From Marinoscillum sp040222955 (GTDB lineage: Bacteria; Bacteroidota; Bacteroidia; Cytophagales; Cyclobacteriaceae): a stretch of 64,000 nt of DNA. Position numbers and translations under genes: made by a program. Positions within the stretch are counted from its first letter, which is position 1, and the number at the start of each line of letters is the position of its first letter. Below, piece after piece: positions 40,742 through 49,736 of the stretch. Below the pieces are notes generated by a model. The model was not told where the DNA came from and did no database searches. It saw nothing but the letters and a program-made list of their open reading frames with translations. The stretch spans positions 186,001-250,000 of the forward strand of contig NZ_JAVKCA010000007.1 in NCBI RefSeq assembly GCF_040222955.1, in the 5' to 3' direction.

Positions 40742-41065
40742 TTATTGGAGTACTTCCAAAATGGCCGCTCCCTGATACATCAAAATAAAAATCAGGAATA
40801 CGATAAATATAATGGGAAGTAAAATGGACATCTTCAGCGACTTCTTTTCATGCCCAAGGTGCATGAACTCAGCCACAATGTAGAACGCCTTAACAATGGT
40901 CAGTATGATAAACACTGATGTCCTGAATGCTCCCGCTGACACTGTGAAGGCGATTACGAATTCTATGGCCGTAACCACGCCTAAAATCAAGGCCACTCTT
41001 AATATCTTGTTTATCTTGGACTTATCTGCAGGGATTACCTGAACTTCTGTAGTTTCTAATTCCAT
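40742..41065 (-). CDS. Cytochrome c oxidase subunit IV-like protein
   Basis: 107 residues with three membrane helices (about 20-40, 47-65, 77-100). The order of helices and the HLGHEKKSLK loop match the small subunit IV (CyoD/COX4_pro type) of bacterial haem-copper oxidases. It is the last gene of the act-cta block; an intrinsic terminator follows. It is thought to help assembly or stability of the complex. Confidence 0.88.
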   Translation of the reverse strand: MELETTEVQVIPADKSKINKILRVALILGVVTAIEFVIAFTVSAGAFRTSVFIILTIVKAFYIVAEFMHLGHEKKSLKMSILLPIIFIVFLIFILMYQGAAILEVLQ

Positions 41066-41084
41066 GTTTGTGTCTATTTAAAAA

Positions 41085-41831
41085 TCAGATGAGGTAAAAG
41101 AAGGTAAAAACAAATACCCAAACCAAATCAACAAAGTGCCAGTAGAGACCTACTTTCTCCACCATTTCATAATGTCCTCTTCTCTCAAAAACACCTATCA
41201 CTGCCTGGTAGAATATGATGAAATTGAACATTACTCCACTAAAAACGTGAAAACCGTGAAATCCTGTAATGAAGAAAAATAACGCCGCAAAATTGGATGG
41301 GCCATATTGATTCATAGTCAGACTAGCTCCCTGGATGATATTAGATCCCACATTTTTGCTCAGGTCTGTGCCATGGATAAAGTGCGACCACTCCCATGCC
41401 TGACATCCAAGAAATGCAAAACCACCGACAATGGTCCACAACATCCACTTCTCTACACCCTTCTTATCCATTCGGTGTCCGGCTTCCACAGCCAATACCA
41501 TGGTTACACTACTCAGGATCAATACGAAAGTCATGATCCCTACGAAAACCAACGGGGCTGTCAAACCATGTAGAAAAGGCACGGCATCAAATACTTTCTC
41601 CGGGATAGGCCAGTATTCCTGAGAGAATGCAAAATCAGCAACAGCTCCCTCATATGCCGGGTGACTGTATCTGATCATCCCGTATGTAATCAGGAGAGCC
41701 GAGAACGTGAAAGCATCAGAAAGCAAGAAAAACCACATCATGAGCTTTCCATAGCTCGCTTTCATTGGAGCCACTCCACCACCCCAAGGGTTGCTGGTGC
41801 TTTCATCTACTATAACTGCTGTGTTTGCCAT
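41085..41831 (-). CDS. ctaE: Cytochrome c oxidase subunit III
   Basis: 248 residues, about six or seven membrane helices. It has HGFHVFSGVMFNFIIFYQA and the C-terminal VGLYWHFVDLVWVFVFTFFYLI, the hallmark of subunit III. It supports proton uptake and the stability of subunit I. A second, shorter subunit III gene lies 9 bases upstream, the usual doublet in Bacteroidota. Confidence 0.94.
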   Translation of the reverse strand: MANTAVIVDESTSNPWGGGVAPMKASYGKLMMWFFLLSDAFTFSALLITYGMIRYSHPAYEGAVADFAFSQEYWPIPEKVFDAVPFLHGLTAPLVFVGIMTFVLILSSVTMVLAVEAGHRMDKKGVEKWMLWTIVGGFAFLGCQAWEWSHFIHGTDLSKNVGSNIIQGASLTMNQYGPSNFAALFFFITGFHGFHVFSGVMFNFIIFYQAVIGVFERRGHYEMVEKVGLYWHFVDLVWVFVFTFFYLI

Positions 41832-41840
41832 AGCGCGTGT

Positions 41841-42422
41841 CTAATTGTTTAAAATCAAAAATAAGTATAAATACAACCAAAGTCCACCCAGATAATGCCA
41901 GTAAGTGAGGCACATTTCGATCTGTGCCAGGCTCTTTGAATGTACTTTGTATCTGAATGCGTTCACCAAAACGATTGCTAAGAAAACAACTCCGCCGATT
42001 AAATGCAAAGCATGCAATCCTGTAAAAACATAAATAAAAGAACCTGCAGGGTTACCTACAAAATAGACATCCTGGCTAACTAACTGACTCCAAGAGAGGT
42101 ACTGTCCAATTACAAAGCCCGCAGCCAATAGTCCGGTCAATGTCAGGTTCATTCTCAACCAAAATAAATTATTCTTTTTTGCAAAAACATATGACAGCTG
42201 CATGGTCACACTACTTAACACAATCAGGACAGTCGTCACTTTGAACAGTGAGGGAAATTCAATAAGCGGCCAGTTTCCTTCGGCCCGCTTTACTATATAA
42301 GCACTTGAAAGCGACACAAAAATCATCGTCACCGTAATGATGAAAAGCCACATGGCAAACTTCTTAGGGTGCATTGACCGCACTCTCACATTTCCTACAG
42401 GTATATCTGCTGCTCTATCCAT
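41841..42422 (-). CDS. Second cytochrome c oxidase subunit III-type protein
   Basis: 193 residues with five membrane helices. It carries GLHALHLIGGVVFLAIVLVNA and ends MCLTYWHYLGGLWLYLYLFLIL, like subunit III. It lacks the first two helices. Such pairs are common in Bacteroidota oxidase operons; whether both enter the same complex is not known to me. It is followed 9 bases later by the longer copy and preceded by ctaB (stop 42424, one base away). Confidence 0.92.
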   Translation of the reverse strand: MDRAADIPVGNVRVRSMHPKKFAMWLFIITVTMIFVSLSSAYIVKRAEGNWPLIEFPSLFKVTTVLIVLSSVTMQLSYVFAKKNNLFWLRMNLTLTGLLAAGFVIGQYLSWSQLVSQDVYFVGNPAGSFIYVFTGLHALHLIGGVVFLAIVLVNAFRYKVHSKSLAQIEMCLTYWHYLGGLWLYLYLFLILNN

Positions 42423-42423
42423 T

Positions 42424-43311
42424 TCACACTTTATCTAATAAATACGCTATCTGAACGATCGGTAAATAAATAAATGATCCAAACATGATCTTCAATGCCG
42501 ACTTCCGTGAGTAATCCTTCATCAGTGAAAAGGTCTGGCTCAAAAAAAGTGCACCACAAACCGTGGCCACCACTCCACTGGTGATTCCCACCAACCCAAA
42601 ATATGTAGGCAACAAGCCCAAGGGAAGGAGAAACAGTGTGTAGATCATTATATTAATTGCTGTATTCAGGTCTTGTTTTCCACCGCCCGGAAGTAATTTA
42701 AAACCGGCTCGCTTATAGTCCTCATCAGCCACCCATGCAATCGCCCAAAAGTGTGGAAACTGCCAGATAAACTGAATTCCGAAAATAATCAGGGCCTCGT
42801 GAGATATGCTCCCCGTGGCGGCCACCCAGCCAAGCAATGGAGGCAAAGCACCAGGAATGGCACCGACAAACACAGCTATTGGACCCACTCGCTTTAATGG
42901 GGTGTAGACAAACGAATACAGCACCATTGATAAAAAGGAAAGCAAAACGGTCAGGAGATTGGTTTGCCAAATAAGAATCCCAAATCCCAAAGCTCCAATC
43001 AAAAGCGCATATTGAATGGCTTCATTTGATGAAAGTCTTCCTGTCGGCAAAGGCCTGTTCTCTGTCCTTTTCATCAACTTATCCAAATCCTTTTCGATAA
43101 TCTGATTAATGACAATAGAAGTACCGGAAATCAAAAAACCTCCAAAAACCAGCCAACTAAAATGCACCCAGTCTATGCGCCCCTGATTACCCAATAAATA
43201 GCCAAAACCACAGGAGAAGGCTACCAGAAATGACAACCTAAACTTAAGCAGTTCATAAAATGCTTTTACTTTTTCCGTGAAGGGAGTGCTATGTAATTCA
43301 ATGGATTGCAT
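42424..43311 (-). CDS. ctaB: Protohaem IX farnesyltransferase (haem O synthase)
   Basis: 295 residues, a UbiA-family prenyltransferase with about nine helices. The NQIIEKDLDKLMKRTENRPLPTGRLS segment (about 65-90) is the first aspartate-rich motif; the second is DEDYKRAGFKLLP (about 198). It attaches a farnesyl group to haem B to make haem O for the oxidase. Its ATG shares one base with the ctaA stop (TAATG). Confidence 0.95.
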   Translation of the reverse strand: MQSIELHSTPFTEKVKAFYELLKFRLSFLVAFSCGFGYLLGNQGRIDWVHFSWLVFGGFLISGTSIVINQIIEKDLDKLMKRTENRPLPTGRLSSNEAIQYALLIGALGFGILIWQTNLLTVLLSFLSMVLYSFVYTPLKRVGPIAVFVGAIPGALPPLLGWVAATGSISHEALIIFGIQFIWQFPHFWAIAWVADEDYKRAGFKLLPGGGKQDLNTAINIMIYTLFLLPLGLLPTYFGLVGITSGVVATVCGALFLSQTFSLMKDYSRKSALKIMFGSFIYLPIVQIAYLLDKV

Positions 43312-44336
43312 TAACTCTTTTGGGCATTTGAATTTGCGTACAAAAATAGGTAAAATATAACTCCGAAGGCCATAGTTCCAAGAAGCAAATGAAGGGGCTG
43401 AGCAAAAGCAGGGAAACTAAAATATGCCATAATTACACCCAAACCAATCTCGACCAAAATAATAACCAGAAGCGCACTCATAAACGTACAAACACTCCCC
43501 CTTTTCCAATTTAGGTACACCACATAGCCCACAATGGCTGTTAGTAAGAGTGAATACGAACGATGCACATAAAAAAGAATGCCTAACTGATCAAGCCATC
43601 CTGAACGCTGGATGTCAGAAGTATTTTTGATCACATCTATCTCCTCACGAACCTGCACACCCAATACAATCTGAATGGTAAATAACACCAGCAGCACAAG
43701 TAACCAACCTCCGCCCGACACTTTTTGCTCATCCCGTGAAGACATGAGATATCGCTGTGTGAGAAGCAGGGCTACCAGCAACAAAGCCAACATCATGTGA
43801 AAGGAAATGAACCCGGGCAACAGATTAGTGGAAACGACTAAAGAGCCAATCCACCCCTGAAAGACGACCAATATAAAGGACATGATACCAAGGATGGTCA
43901 CCCACTTATCAGTCCTTCTGTACCTGAAAGCAAATATCATATTGATGATAATCAGAAACCCTATGATCACACCCACTAAACGATTGATATATTCCACCCA
44001 GGCTTTTTGAGTGTCAAAGTAAGTGGCTTTCCCTATCGACGGATCATTTGTTACGCTCTCAGCCAAATCCTCCCAACCAAGCCACCTAAGCGTGGCAGCC
44101 AATCGCTCATTCTTCTCCACCCTGGAAGACACAAATATATCTTCATAATTAGCTGGAAGCTCGGTAACACTAGCTGGAGGAACATAAGATCCAAAGCATT
44201 TAGGCCAATCCGGGCACCCCATACCAGCCCCCATACTACGAACAATGCCGCCTACTAGTATTAAAAAGTAGACGGCAATGATCGTATATAAATTAACGTT
44301 TAATGACTTGTTATTTCGTCTCATTGACCTGAGCAC
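43311..44336 (-). CDS. ctaA: Haem A synthase (COX15/CtaA)
   Basis: 341 residues, eight helices. It oxidises the methyl of haem O to the formyl of haem A. The motif GCPDWPKCFGSYVPP (about residues 39-53) holds the conserved cysteine pair, ending the first loop; His ligands lie in YINRLVG (nearby) and in FISFHMML and FYVHRSYS. The start at 44336 overlaps the end of subunit I by 26 bases; a second Met at 44324 would shorten the overlap to 14. Confidence 0.94.
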   Translation of the reverse strand: MLRSMRRNNKSLNVNLYTIIAVYFLILVGGIVRSMGAGMGCPDWPKCFGSYVPPASVTELPANYEDIFVSSRVEKNERLAATLRWLGWEDLAESVTNDPSIGKATYFDTQKAWVEYINRLVGVIIGFLIIINMIFAFRYRRTDKWVTILGIMSFILVVFQGWIGSLVVSTNLLPGFISFHMMLALLLVALLLTQRYLMSSRDEQKVSGGGWLLVLLVLFTIQIVLGVQVREEIDVIKNTSDIQRSGWLDQLGILFYVHRSYSLLLTAIVGYVVYLNWKRGSVCTFMSALLVIILVEIGLGVIMAYFSFPAFAQPLHLLLGTMAFGVIFYLFLYANSNAQKS

Positions 44337-46167
44337 TGCCCTCAGTTTTCGCTACCTCAGCTTCGTGCGCAAGATTCGATTCAGGTGTCTGGCTAAAAGG
44401 AATGTGTTGAGGAATGAAATCGTCAGGTGCACCTGGCTTACTATAATCATACGGCCATCTGTATACCTTGGGGATAGCTCCAGGCCAGTTTCCATGTCCA
44501 GGTTCTACAGGAGTAGTCCACTCCAAAGTGTTGGACTTCCATGGGTTCTGAGGCGCTCTCCTACCTCTGTACATACTATAAAAGAAGTTGAACAGGAAGA
44601 TAAACTGTGCACCAAACGTTACGATAGCCGCCACACTCACAAATGAGTTGAGATCGGTAAACGAACTGAAAGCATCAAAGCTGGTAAATGAGTAGTATCT
44701 CCTTGGGAAACCGGCTATACCGATGTAGTGCAGTGGAAAGAATACCAGGTATACTCCCACAAACGTCATCCAGAAGTGGATAAATCCTAGCCTGTTGTCC
44801 ATCATTCTACCAAACATCTTTGGGAACCAGTGATAAACACCAGCTAACAAACCAAAGAACGATGCACTTCCCATCACCAGGTGAAAGTGAGCCACCACAA
44901 AATAAGTGTCATGTAATGAAATATCTACTGCAGAGTTTCCAAGAAATAGCCCTGTAAGTCCACCTGATATAAAGAAAGACACCAGACCTATAGAAAAAAG
45001 CATTGCCGGGGTGAAAACTATGTTTCCCTTCCAAAGTGTGGTGATGTAGTTAAATGCTTTCACAGCGGATGGCACCGCGATGATCAATGTAAGGAACATA
45101 AAGATAGATCCGAGGAAAGGGTTCAGGCCTGTTACAAACATATGATGCGCCCACACAATAAAGGATAAGAACGCAATAGCCAGGATAGAACCAATCATGG
45201 CCCTATATCCGAAAATAGGTTTCCGTGAGTTGGTAGAGATAATCTCTGAAGTGATTCCAAGTGCAGGAAGGATTACAATATAAACCTCAGGGTGTCCCAA
45301 AAACCAGAACAAATGCTGATAAAGAATAGGGCTACCTCCTACATTAGGAAGTGCCTCACCGTTGATATATATCTCCGACAGGTAAAAGCTTGTCCCAAAA
45401 GAGCGATCAAAAACCAATAGCAAAGCCGCAGCTACAAGTACAGGAAAGGATAACAGACCGATTACAGCAGTTATGAAGAATGCCCAGATGGTCAATGGCA
45501 AACGAGAGAAAGCCATGCCTTCTGTCCTCATATTGATGACAGTCGTGATGTAGTTAATTCCACCAAGTAAAGTTGACACAATAAAAAACACCATTGAAAT
45601 CAACCACATAGTCATACCTGCCCCTGAACCCTGAATGGCCTGTGGCAAGGCACTCAATGGCGGATAAACCGTCCATCCCCCGGCAGCAGGTCCAGTCTCA
45701 AGAAACAATGAAATAAACATTACGAGCCCTGAGAGGAAGAAAAACCAATAGGACAACATATTCATGAAACCTGAAGCCATATCTCTGGCGCCAATTTGAA
45801 GTGGAATCAGGAAATTACTGAATGTCCCACTCAAGCCCGCAGTTAACACGAAAAACACCATAATGGTCCCGTGCATGGTAACAAGTGCCAGATAAAACTC
45901 TGAATCCAATTTTCCACCCTCAGTAATCCATTTTCCAAGAATTGGTCTCAACCAATCCAACTGCATTTCAGGGAAACCCAACTGCAATCTGAAAATAATG
46001 GAAAGCGCACCCCCAATAATGGCCCAGAAAATCCCTGTAATCAGGAATTGTTTGGCAATCGTCTTATGATCAGTGCTAAAGATGTATTTGCTAATAAAAC
46101 TCTGCTCATGATGCTCGTGATCGTCATGTGCCAAATGTTCTTCTACTTGAATGTCTGCTACTGACAT
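44311..46167 (-). CDS. ctaD: Cytochrome c oxidase subunit I
   Basis: 618 residues, the catalytic subunit with 12 helices. It carries the haem a-CuB active site: WFLGHPEVYIVILPALG supplies the CuB histidine and the cross-linked tyrosine, VWAHHMFVTG the next two histidines, and HDTYFVVAHFHLVMG the haem ligands. It reduces O2 to water and pumps protons. The N-terminus is His/Glu-rich (VEEHLAHDDHEHHEQ), possibly a metal-binding extension. It lies 11 bases after subunit II. Confidence 0.97.
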   Translation of the reverse strand: MSVADIQVEEHLAHDDHEHHEQSFISKYIFSTDHKTIAKQFLITGIFWAIIGGALSIIFRLQLGFPEMQLDWLRPILGKWITEGGKLDSEFYLALVTMHGTIMVFFVLTAGLSGTFSNFLIPLQIGARDMASGFMNMLSYWFFFLSGLVMFISLFLETGPAAGGWTVYPPLSALPQAIQGSGAGMTMWLISMVFFIVSTLLGGINYITTVINMRTEGMAFSRLPLTIWAFFITAVIGLLSFPVLVAAALLLVFDRSFGTSFYLSEIYINGEALPNVGGSPILYQHLFWFLGHPEVYIVILPALGITSEIISTNSRKPIFGYRAMIGSILAIAFLSFIVWAHHMFVTGLNPFLGSIFMFLTLIIAVPSAVKAFNYITTLWKGNIVFTPAMLFSIGLVSFFISGGLTGLFLGNSAVDISLHDTYFVVAHFHLVMGSASFFGLLAGVYHWFPKMFGRMMDNRLGFIHFWMTFVGVYLVFFPLHYIGIAGFPRRYYSFTSFDAFSSFTDLNSFVSVAAIVTFGAQFIFLFNFFYSMYRGRRAPQNPWKSNTLEWTTPVEPGHGNWPGAIPKVYRWPYDYSKPGAPDDFIPQHIPFSQTPESNLAHEAEVAKTEGSAQVNETK

Positions 46168-46178
46168 GTTAATTCTTT

Positions 46179-47264
46179 TTAATATGTACTGCTAACAACT
46201 GAATTTCCAACTTTTTGTATTCCGGCATTGTCTTCAATACCCGATGCTATTCTGGCCATTTCCTGCAACTCATCAGGTACCTGAGAAAGGTAGTCGGCAT
46301 TCTGTTTCAACCAGGCATCCTGACTAGCATACCATTTTTCATATTCCTCAGGCTCCAGTACCTCGATTAAATATTTCATAGCAAAATGGCCCTTCCCACA
46401 TATCTTATTACATACCAATTCATAGTTAAACTCAGGGTCTCCAGTCTCTGTACGCATTTCCTCAGTAGTCTTGGTGGGCACAAACCAAAACCTGGTAGGC
46501 ATACCCGGCACGGCATTCATTTGCAACCTGAAGTGGGGCTGATAAACACTGTGTATCACATCTCTTGCCCGGATCTGAAGCAGCACAGGCTTTCCTTTAG
46601 GAAGATACATTTTGGTCGGGATGAAATCATCGAAAGAGGCTCTGTCACTGAAATCAATTCCCACCTGATTGACAACATCTATTTTCTTATAATCATAATC
46701 TCCCAATTTCTTGTCAGCGCCACCATATCTGATCGCCCAGGAATACTGATATCCCATCACTTCGATTACCTCCGCACCTTCCGGAGCTGGTCCAGTGATA
46801 TCCACCCAGGCTTTCCATCCTGAAATAATCAGAATAGCCAAAACAACCGCGGGAACTGCTGTCCAGATATACTCGAGTTTACTGTTATGAGGGTAGAAAT
46901 GTGCTTGATTACCTTCTTTGTGCTGATACTTGTAAGAAAACCCAAATAAAAAGATTTGCGTGACGATAAAGACGAAACCAGTAATGGCCATGGTAATCCA
47001 AAACAAACGATCTGTTACCACTCCATGCTCAGAGGCCAATGGCAGAACAAAACTCTCATCCAGACCGCCGAAAGAATAGTAAAAGAAACCTACTATTCCC
47101 AAAACCAGAAATACCACAAGTAAACTTGCCTGAAGCTTGTTACTGGCAGGTACCTCTTTCTTTGAGTCCCCCTTCACTATCCCAACCAAGGTAAATACCC
47201 TGAAAATAGAGATCAGGATGCCCACAACCAAGATAACCGCTAATACTATGATCAAATTCAACAT
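46179..47264 (-). CDS. ctaC: Cytochrome c oxidase subunit II
   Basis: 361 residues. One N-terminal helix (3-25) is followed by two more (about 46-65 and 90-110) and the CuA cupredoxin domain. The CuA ligands are visible: the His in DVIHSVYQPHFRLQMNA and the C-x3-C-x3-H-x2-M pattern in ELVCNKICGKGHFAMKYLIEV. No cytochrome c domain is fused, so the oxidase is aa3-type and gets electrons from ACIII or a separate carrier. One extra N-terminal helix compared with the usual two. Confidence 0.95.
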   Translation of the reverse strand: MLNLIIVLAVILVVGILISIFRVFTLVGIVKGDSKKEVPASNKLQASLLVVFLVLGIVGFFYYSFGGLDESFVLPLASEHGVVTDRLFWITMAITGFVFIVTQIFLFGFSYKYQHKEGNQAHFYPHNSKLEYIWTAVPAVVLAILIISGWKAWVDITGPAPEGAEVIEVMGYQYSWAIRYGGADKKLGDYDYKKIDVVNQVGIDFSDRASFDDFIPTKMYLPKGKPVLLQIRARDVIHSVYQPHFRLQMNAVPGMPTRFWFVPTKTTEEMRTETGDPEFNYELVCNKICGKGHFAMKYLIEVLEPEEYEKWYASQDAWLKQNADYLSQVPDELQEMARIASGIEDNAGIQKVGNSVVSSTY

Positions 47265-47293
47265 ATCGAATTACTTATCTTATCTCTGATTTT

Positions 47294-48562
47294 TTAAATA
47301 TGATGATGTAAACTCTCCTCTAACATTGGGTGATTTTTGGCATACAGTGGCGCTTTAGCCATCTGATTCAAAACCACATAAATAAACGCACCTGAATACA
47401 CGAACATTAGACCAAGCTCAAGAAATCCAAAGCCCCCGTTACCCTTAAGCGTTCCGGGAGTAATCATTAAGTAAAAATCGAGCCAATGTCCAATGATAAT
47501 GACAGGGGCCACTACCTTAATGAACCTCGCATGTCTCTTGGCATTCCTTGTCATCAATACAAGGAAAGGAAAGAAAAAGTTTACGATCAGGTTAAGGTAA
47601 AACAACGGCGCATACTGTCCATTCTTCCATCTCTCCACATAATAAATGGTCTCCTCAGGAATGTTTGCATAGTAAATCAGCAGGAACTGCGAAAACCAGA
47701 TGTACGTCCAGAAAATGCTGAAAGCAAAGATAAACTTTCCAAGATCGTGAATGTGGTTAGCATTCACTATGCTCAAGTACCCCTTGTCCTTTAACAAGAC
47801 CACAATGAAAGCGGTTAAAGCCAATCCTGAAACCCACCAACTCGCAAAGTTGTACCATCCAAACATGGTACTGAACCAGTGTGTATCTATAGACAAAACC
47901 CAGTCCCATGCAGCCATAGAAGAGGACACCGCAAAGAAAATAATGAATATGGCAGACAATTTCCTCATCTGATACCATTTCTCTGTACCACCTTCTAAGT
48001 CTTCCTGATAAGCCAGGTTTTTCAACTTAGCAAAAAGCACGTACCATACGCCAAAGAAAATAACCATTCTGGCGAGAAAAAACACAGGAGTAGATCCACC
48101 GTGAAGTGGCCAGAAAAAGTAAGGTCCCTTACCCGCGATAATCGAATCGTAGTCCGGAGAGGAAGGATCATACAAATCATGATGAGTCCAGTGAAACAAA
48201 TCGTGACCAGCCACCAAATAAGTTGCCAACATCAGAAGGCCGGCAAATGGAATCCACGCTCCAAATGAAAGAGGAATTCTCTTAATACCAGCAGACCAAC
48301 CGGCCTGAGCAGCATATTGAATGGCAAAGAACAACACCCCAATGAGTGCTATTCCTGCAAAATATACGTTATTGATCCAAAGGTTCGCGTAGAGCCTCTG
48401 AGTCCAATGGAATGCATGACCAGCCTCTCCTTCCAACTCATGGTGCCCTCCACCCATAGATATAGAGAAAATACCCAGGAGAGCCAGAACAGCTCCTACT
48501 GCTATAAATATGAATAGATTCTTCTTGGTCTTTGCTGTAAATTCAAATGTTTCCTCAGCCAT
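47294..48562 (-). CDS. actF: Alternative complex III subunit ActF (quinol:cytochrome c oxidoreductase)
   Basis: 422 residues with about ten helices, of the NrfD-like/PsrC fold. Visible are HGGSTPVFFLARMVIFFGVWYVLF, SSMAAWDWVLSIDTHWFSTMFGWYNFAS and the Glu-rich ALYAKNHPMLEESLHHH tail. With ActC it forms the membrane quinol-binding core. It is between ActE and oxidase subunit II, which fits the ACIII-aa3 supercomplex known from Flavobacterium johnsoniae. Confidence 0.93.
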   Translation of the reverse strand: MAEETFEFTAKTKKNLFIFIAVGAVLALLGIFSISMGGGHHELEGEAGHAFHWTQRLYANLWINNVYFAGIALIGVLFFAIQYAAQAGWSAGIKRIPLSFGAWIPFAGLLMLATYLVAGHDLFHWTHHDLYDPSSPDYDSIIAGKGPYFFWPLHGGSTPVFFLARMVIFFGVWYVLFAKLKNLAYQEDLEGGTEKWYQMRKLSAIFIIFFAVSSSMAAWDWVLSIDTHWFSTMFGWYNFASWWVSGLALTAFIVVLLKDKGYLSIVNANHIHDLGKFIFAFSIFWTYIWFSQFLLIYYANIPEETIYYVERWKNGQYAPLFYLNLIVNFFFPFLVLMTRNAKRHARFIKVVAPVIIIGHWLDFYLMITPGTLKGNGGFGFLELGLMFVYSGAFIYVVLNQMAKAPLYAKNHPMLEESLHHHI

Positions 48563-48588
48563 ATCTAAAATGGATAAAAATCAGTTTT

Positions 48589-49212
48589 TTATTGTTGTTG
48601 CAGAGTTTGTACATAAGTAGTGATCTTCCAGCGATCTTCCACACTTATCTGAGACGCATGAGCACCCATACGCCCTTTACCGTTGGTAATGACCCAGAAT
48701 ATATGACCCGCCTTTTTATCCTTCACTGTTGCCGAATTATAAGAAGTTACCCCCTTATACACTTCACCAACCAGTCCGTCACCCTGCCCCTTTTCACCGT
48801 GGCAGTGCTCACAAAACCTTAGATAAAGAGCCTTTCCCTCTTTCAATGCCTCTTCACCAAAAGGATTGGTCAGTACCTCTTCGGCCGTGGCATAATCATC
48901 AGCCGCTATACCATTAGAAGCGATATAATCACCTCTCTTAATGGTATTGGCCACCGGTTCCCTCATAGTCATCTTGTAAGGATTATATGGGTTTGAGTTG
49001 TAAAACTCCCCATGTTCATCCTCAGGATTTGAATCCAACCAACTTCCCTTGCTCTCATCCGTGATTTGTGAAAGTGGTTCGTAGGGTGTAGAGTGATACA
49101 TCTGTGGGGCATATTCCAACCCTGTGTCATCTACACCTGCAGCACATGCCCCTAACATGGCAGTAACCACACCTGCAACCAATATTTGATATGTATATTT
49201 TAACATCTTCAT
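48589..49212 (-). CDS. actE: Alternative complex III subunit ActE, mono-haem cytochrome c lipoprotein
   Basis: 207 residues. A lipoprotein signal (QILVAGVVTAMLGAC, cysteine 23) anchors it to the periplasmic face of the membrane. One CxxCH haem site is present (LRFCEHCHGEKGQGDG), with a Met ligand near GRMGAHASQI. It is thought to pass electrons from ActA to the oxidase. Its ATG overlaps the ActD stop by one base (TAATG). Confidence 0.93.
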   Translation of the reverse strand: MKMLKYTYQILVAGVVTAMLGACAAGVDDTGLEYAPQMYHSTPYEPLSQITDESKGSWLDSNPEDEHGEFYNSNPYNPYKMTMREPVANTIKRGDYIASNGIAADDYATAEEVLTNPFGEEALKEGKALYLRFCEHCHGEKGQGDGLVGEVYKGVTSYNSATVKDKKAGHIFWVITNGKGRMGAHASQISVEDRWKITTYVQTLQQQ

Positions 49213-49736
49213 TAAAGTGTTTTCAGATTCACTTCAGAAGCTCCGCTTGCTTTTAAAAGACTGCTGATAGCTGCTTCTTCAACTTTATTTTTCCCAAGAT
49301 CTATTGCCACGATGTGCTTATCGTCAGTAATGCGCTTGTCAAATAATTTCGGCTTTCCCCAGGGTTTCAGGTTACTAATAATCATGAAAGTACCCACCAT
49401 CCCAAAAGAGGCCAACAAGACAGTCAGCTCAAATGTAACCGGGATAAAAGACGGGATTGGGGCATAGTCCTTACCCCCAATGATCATTGGCCAATCCACT
49501 GTCATCATTCCTAACTGCATGGTGAGGGCCAATGACGTGCCCAGCAAACCAAAAAGGAACGCCACAACAGATAATCTGGAACCCTTGTAACCCAGCACAT
49601 CATCAATACCATGTACCGGAAATGGTGAATAAACTTCATGAATTTTGACTCCTCCTGCACGCACCTGTGTGATCGCCTTTAGGAGAACGTCTTCGTCTTC
49701 ATATACACCGACTATATAATTGCTTTCGTGAGCCAT
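49212..49736 (-). CDS. actD: Alternative complex III subunit ActD (DUF3341)
   Basis: 174 residues. A cytoplasmic N-terminal domain (YIVGVYEDEDVLLKAITQVRAGGVKIHEVYSPFPVHGID) is typical of DUF3341; two membrane helices follow (about 60-80 and 104-125). It is a structural part of ACIII. Both ends overlap neighbours by one base (TAATG junctions with ActC and ActE). Confidence 0.94.
   Translation of the reverse strand: MAHESNYIVGVYEDEDVLLKAITQVRAGGVKIHEVYSPFPVHGIDDVLGYKGSRLSVVAFLFGLLGTSLALTMQLGMMTVDWPMIIGGKDYAPIPSFIPVTFELTVLLASFGMVGTFMIISNLKPWGKPKLFDKRITDDKHIVAIDLGKNKVEEAAISSLLKASGASEVNLKTL

Noticed and set aside
41085..42422. Two subunit III genes as a recent duplication
   Set aside because: The two proteins differ in length and sequence throughout; the doublet is standard in Bacteroidota oxidase operons.
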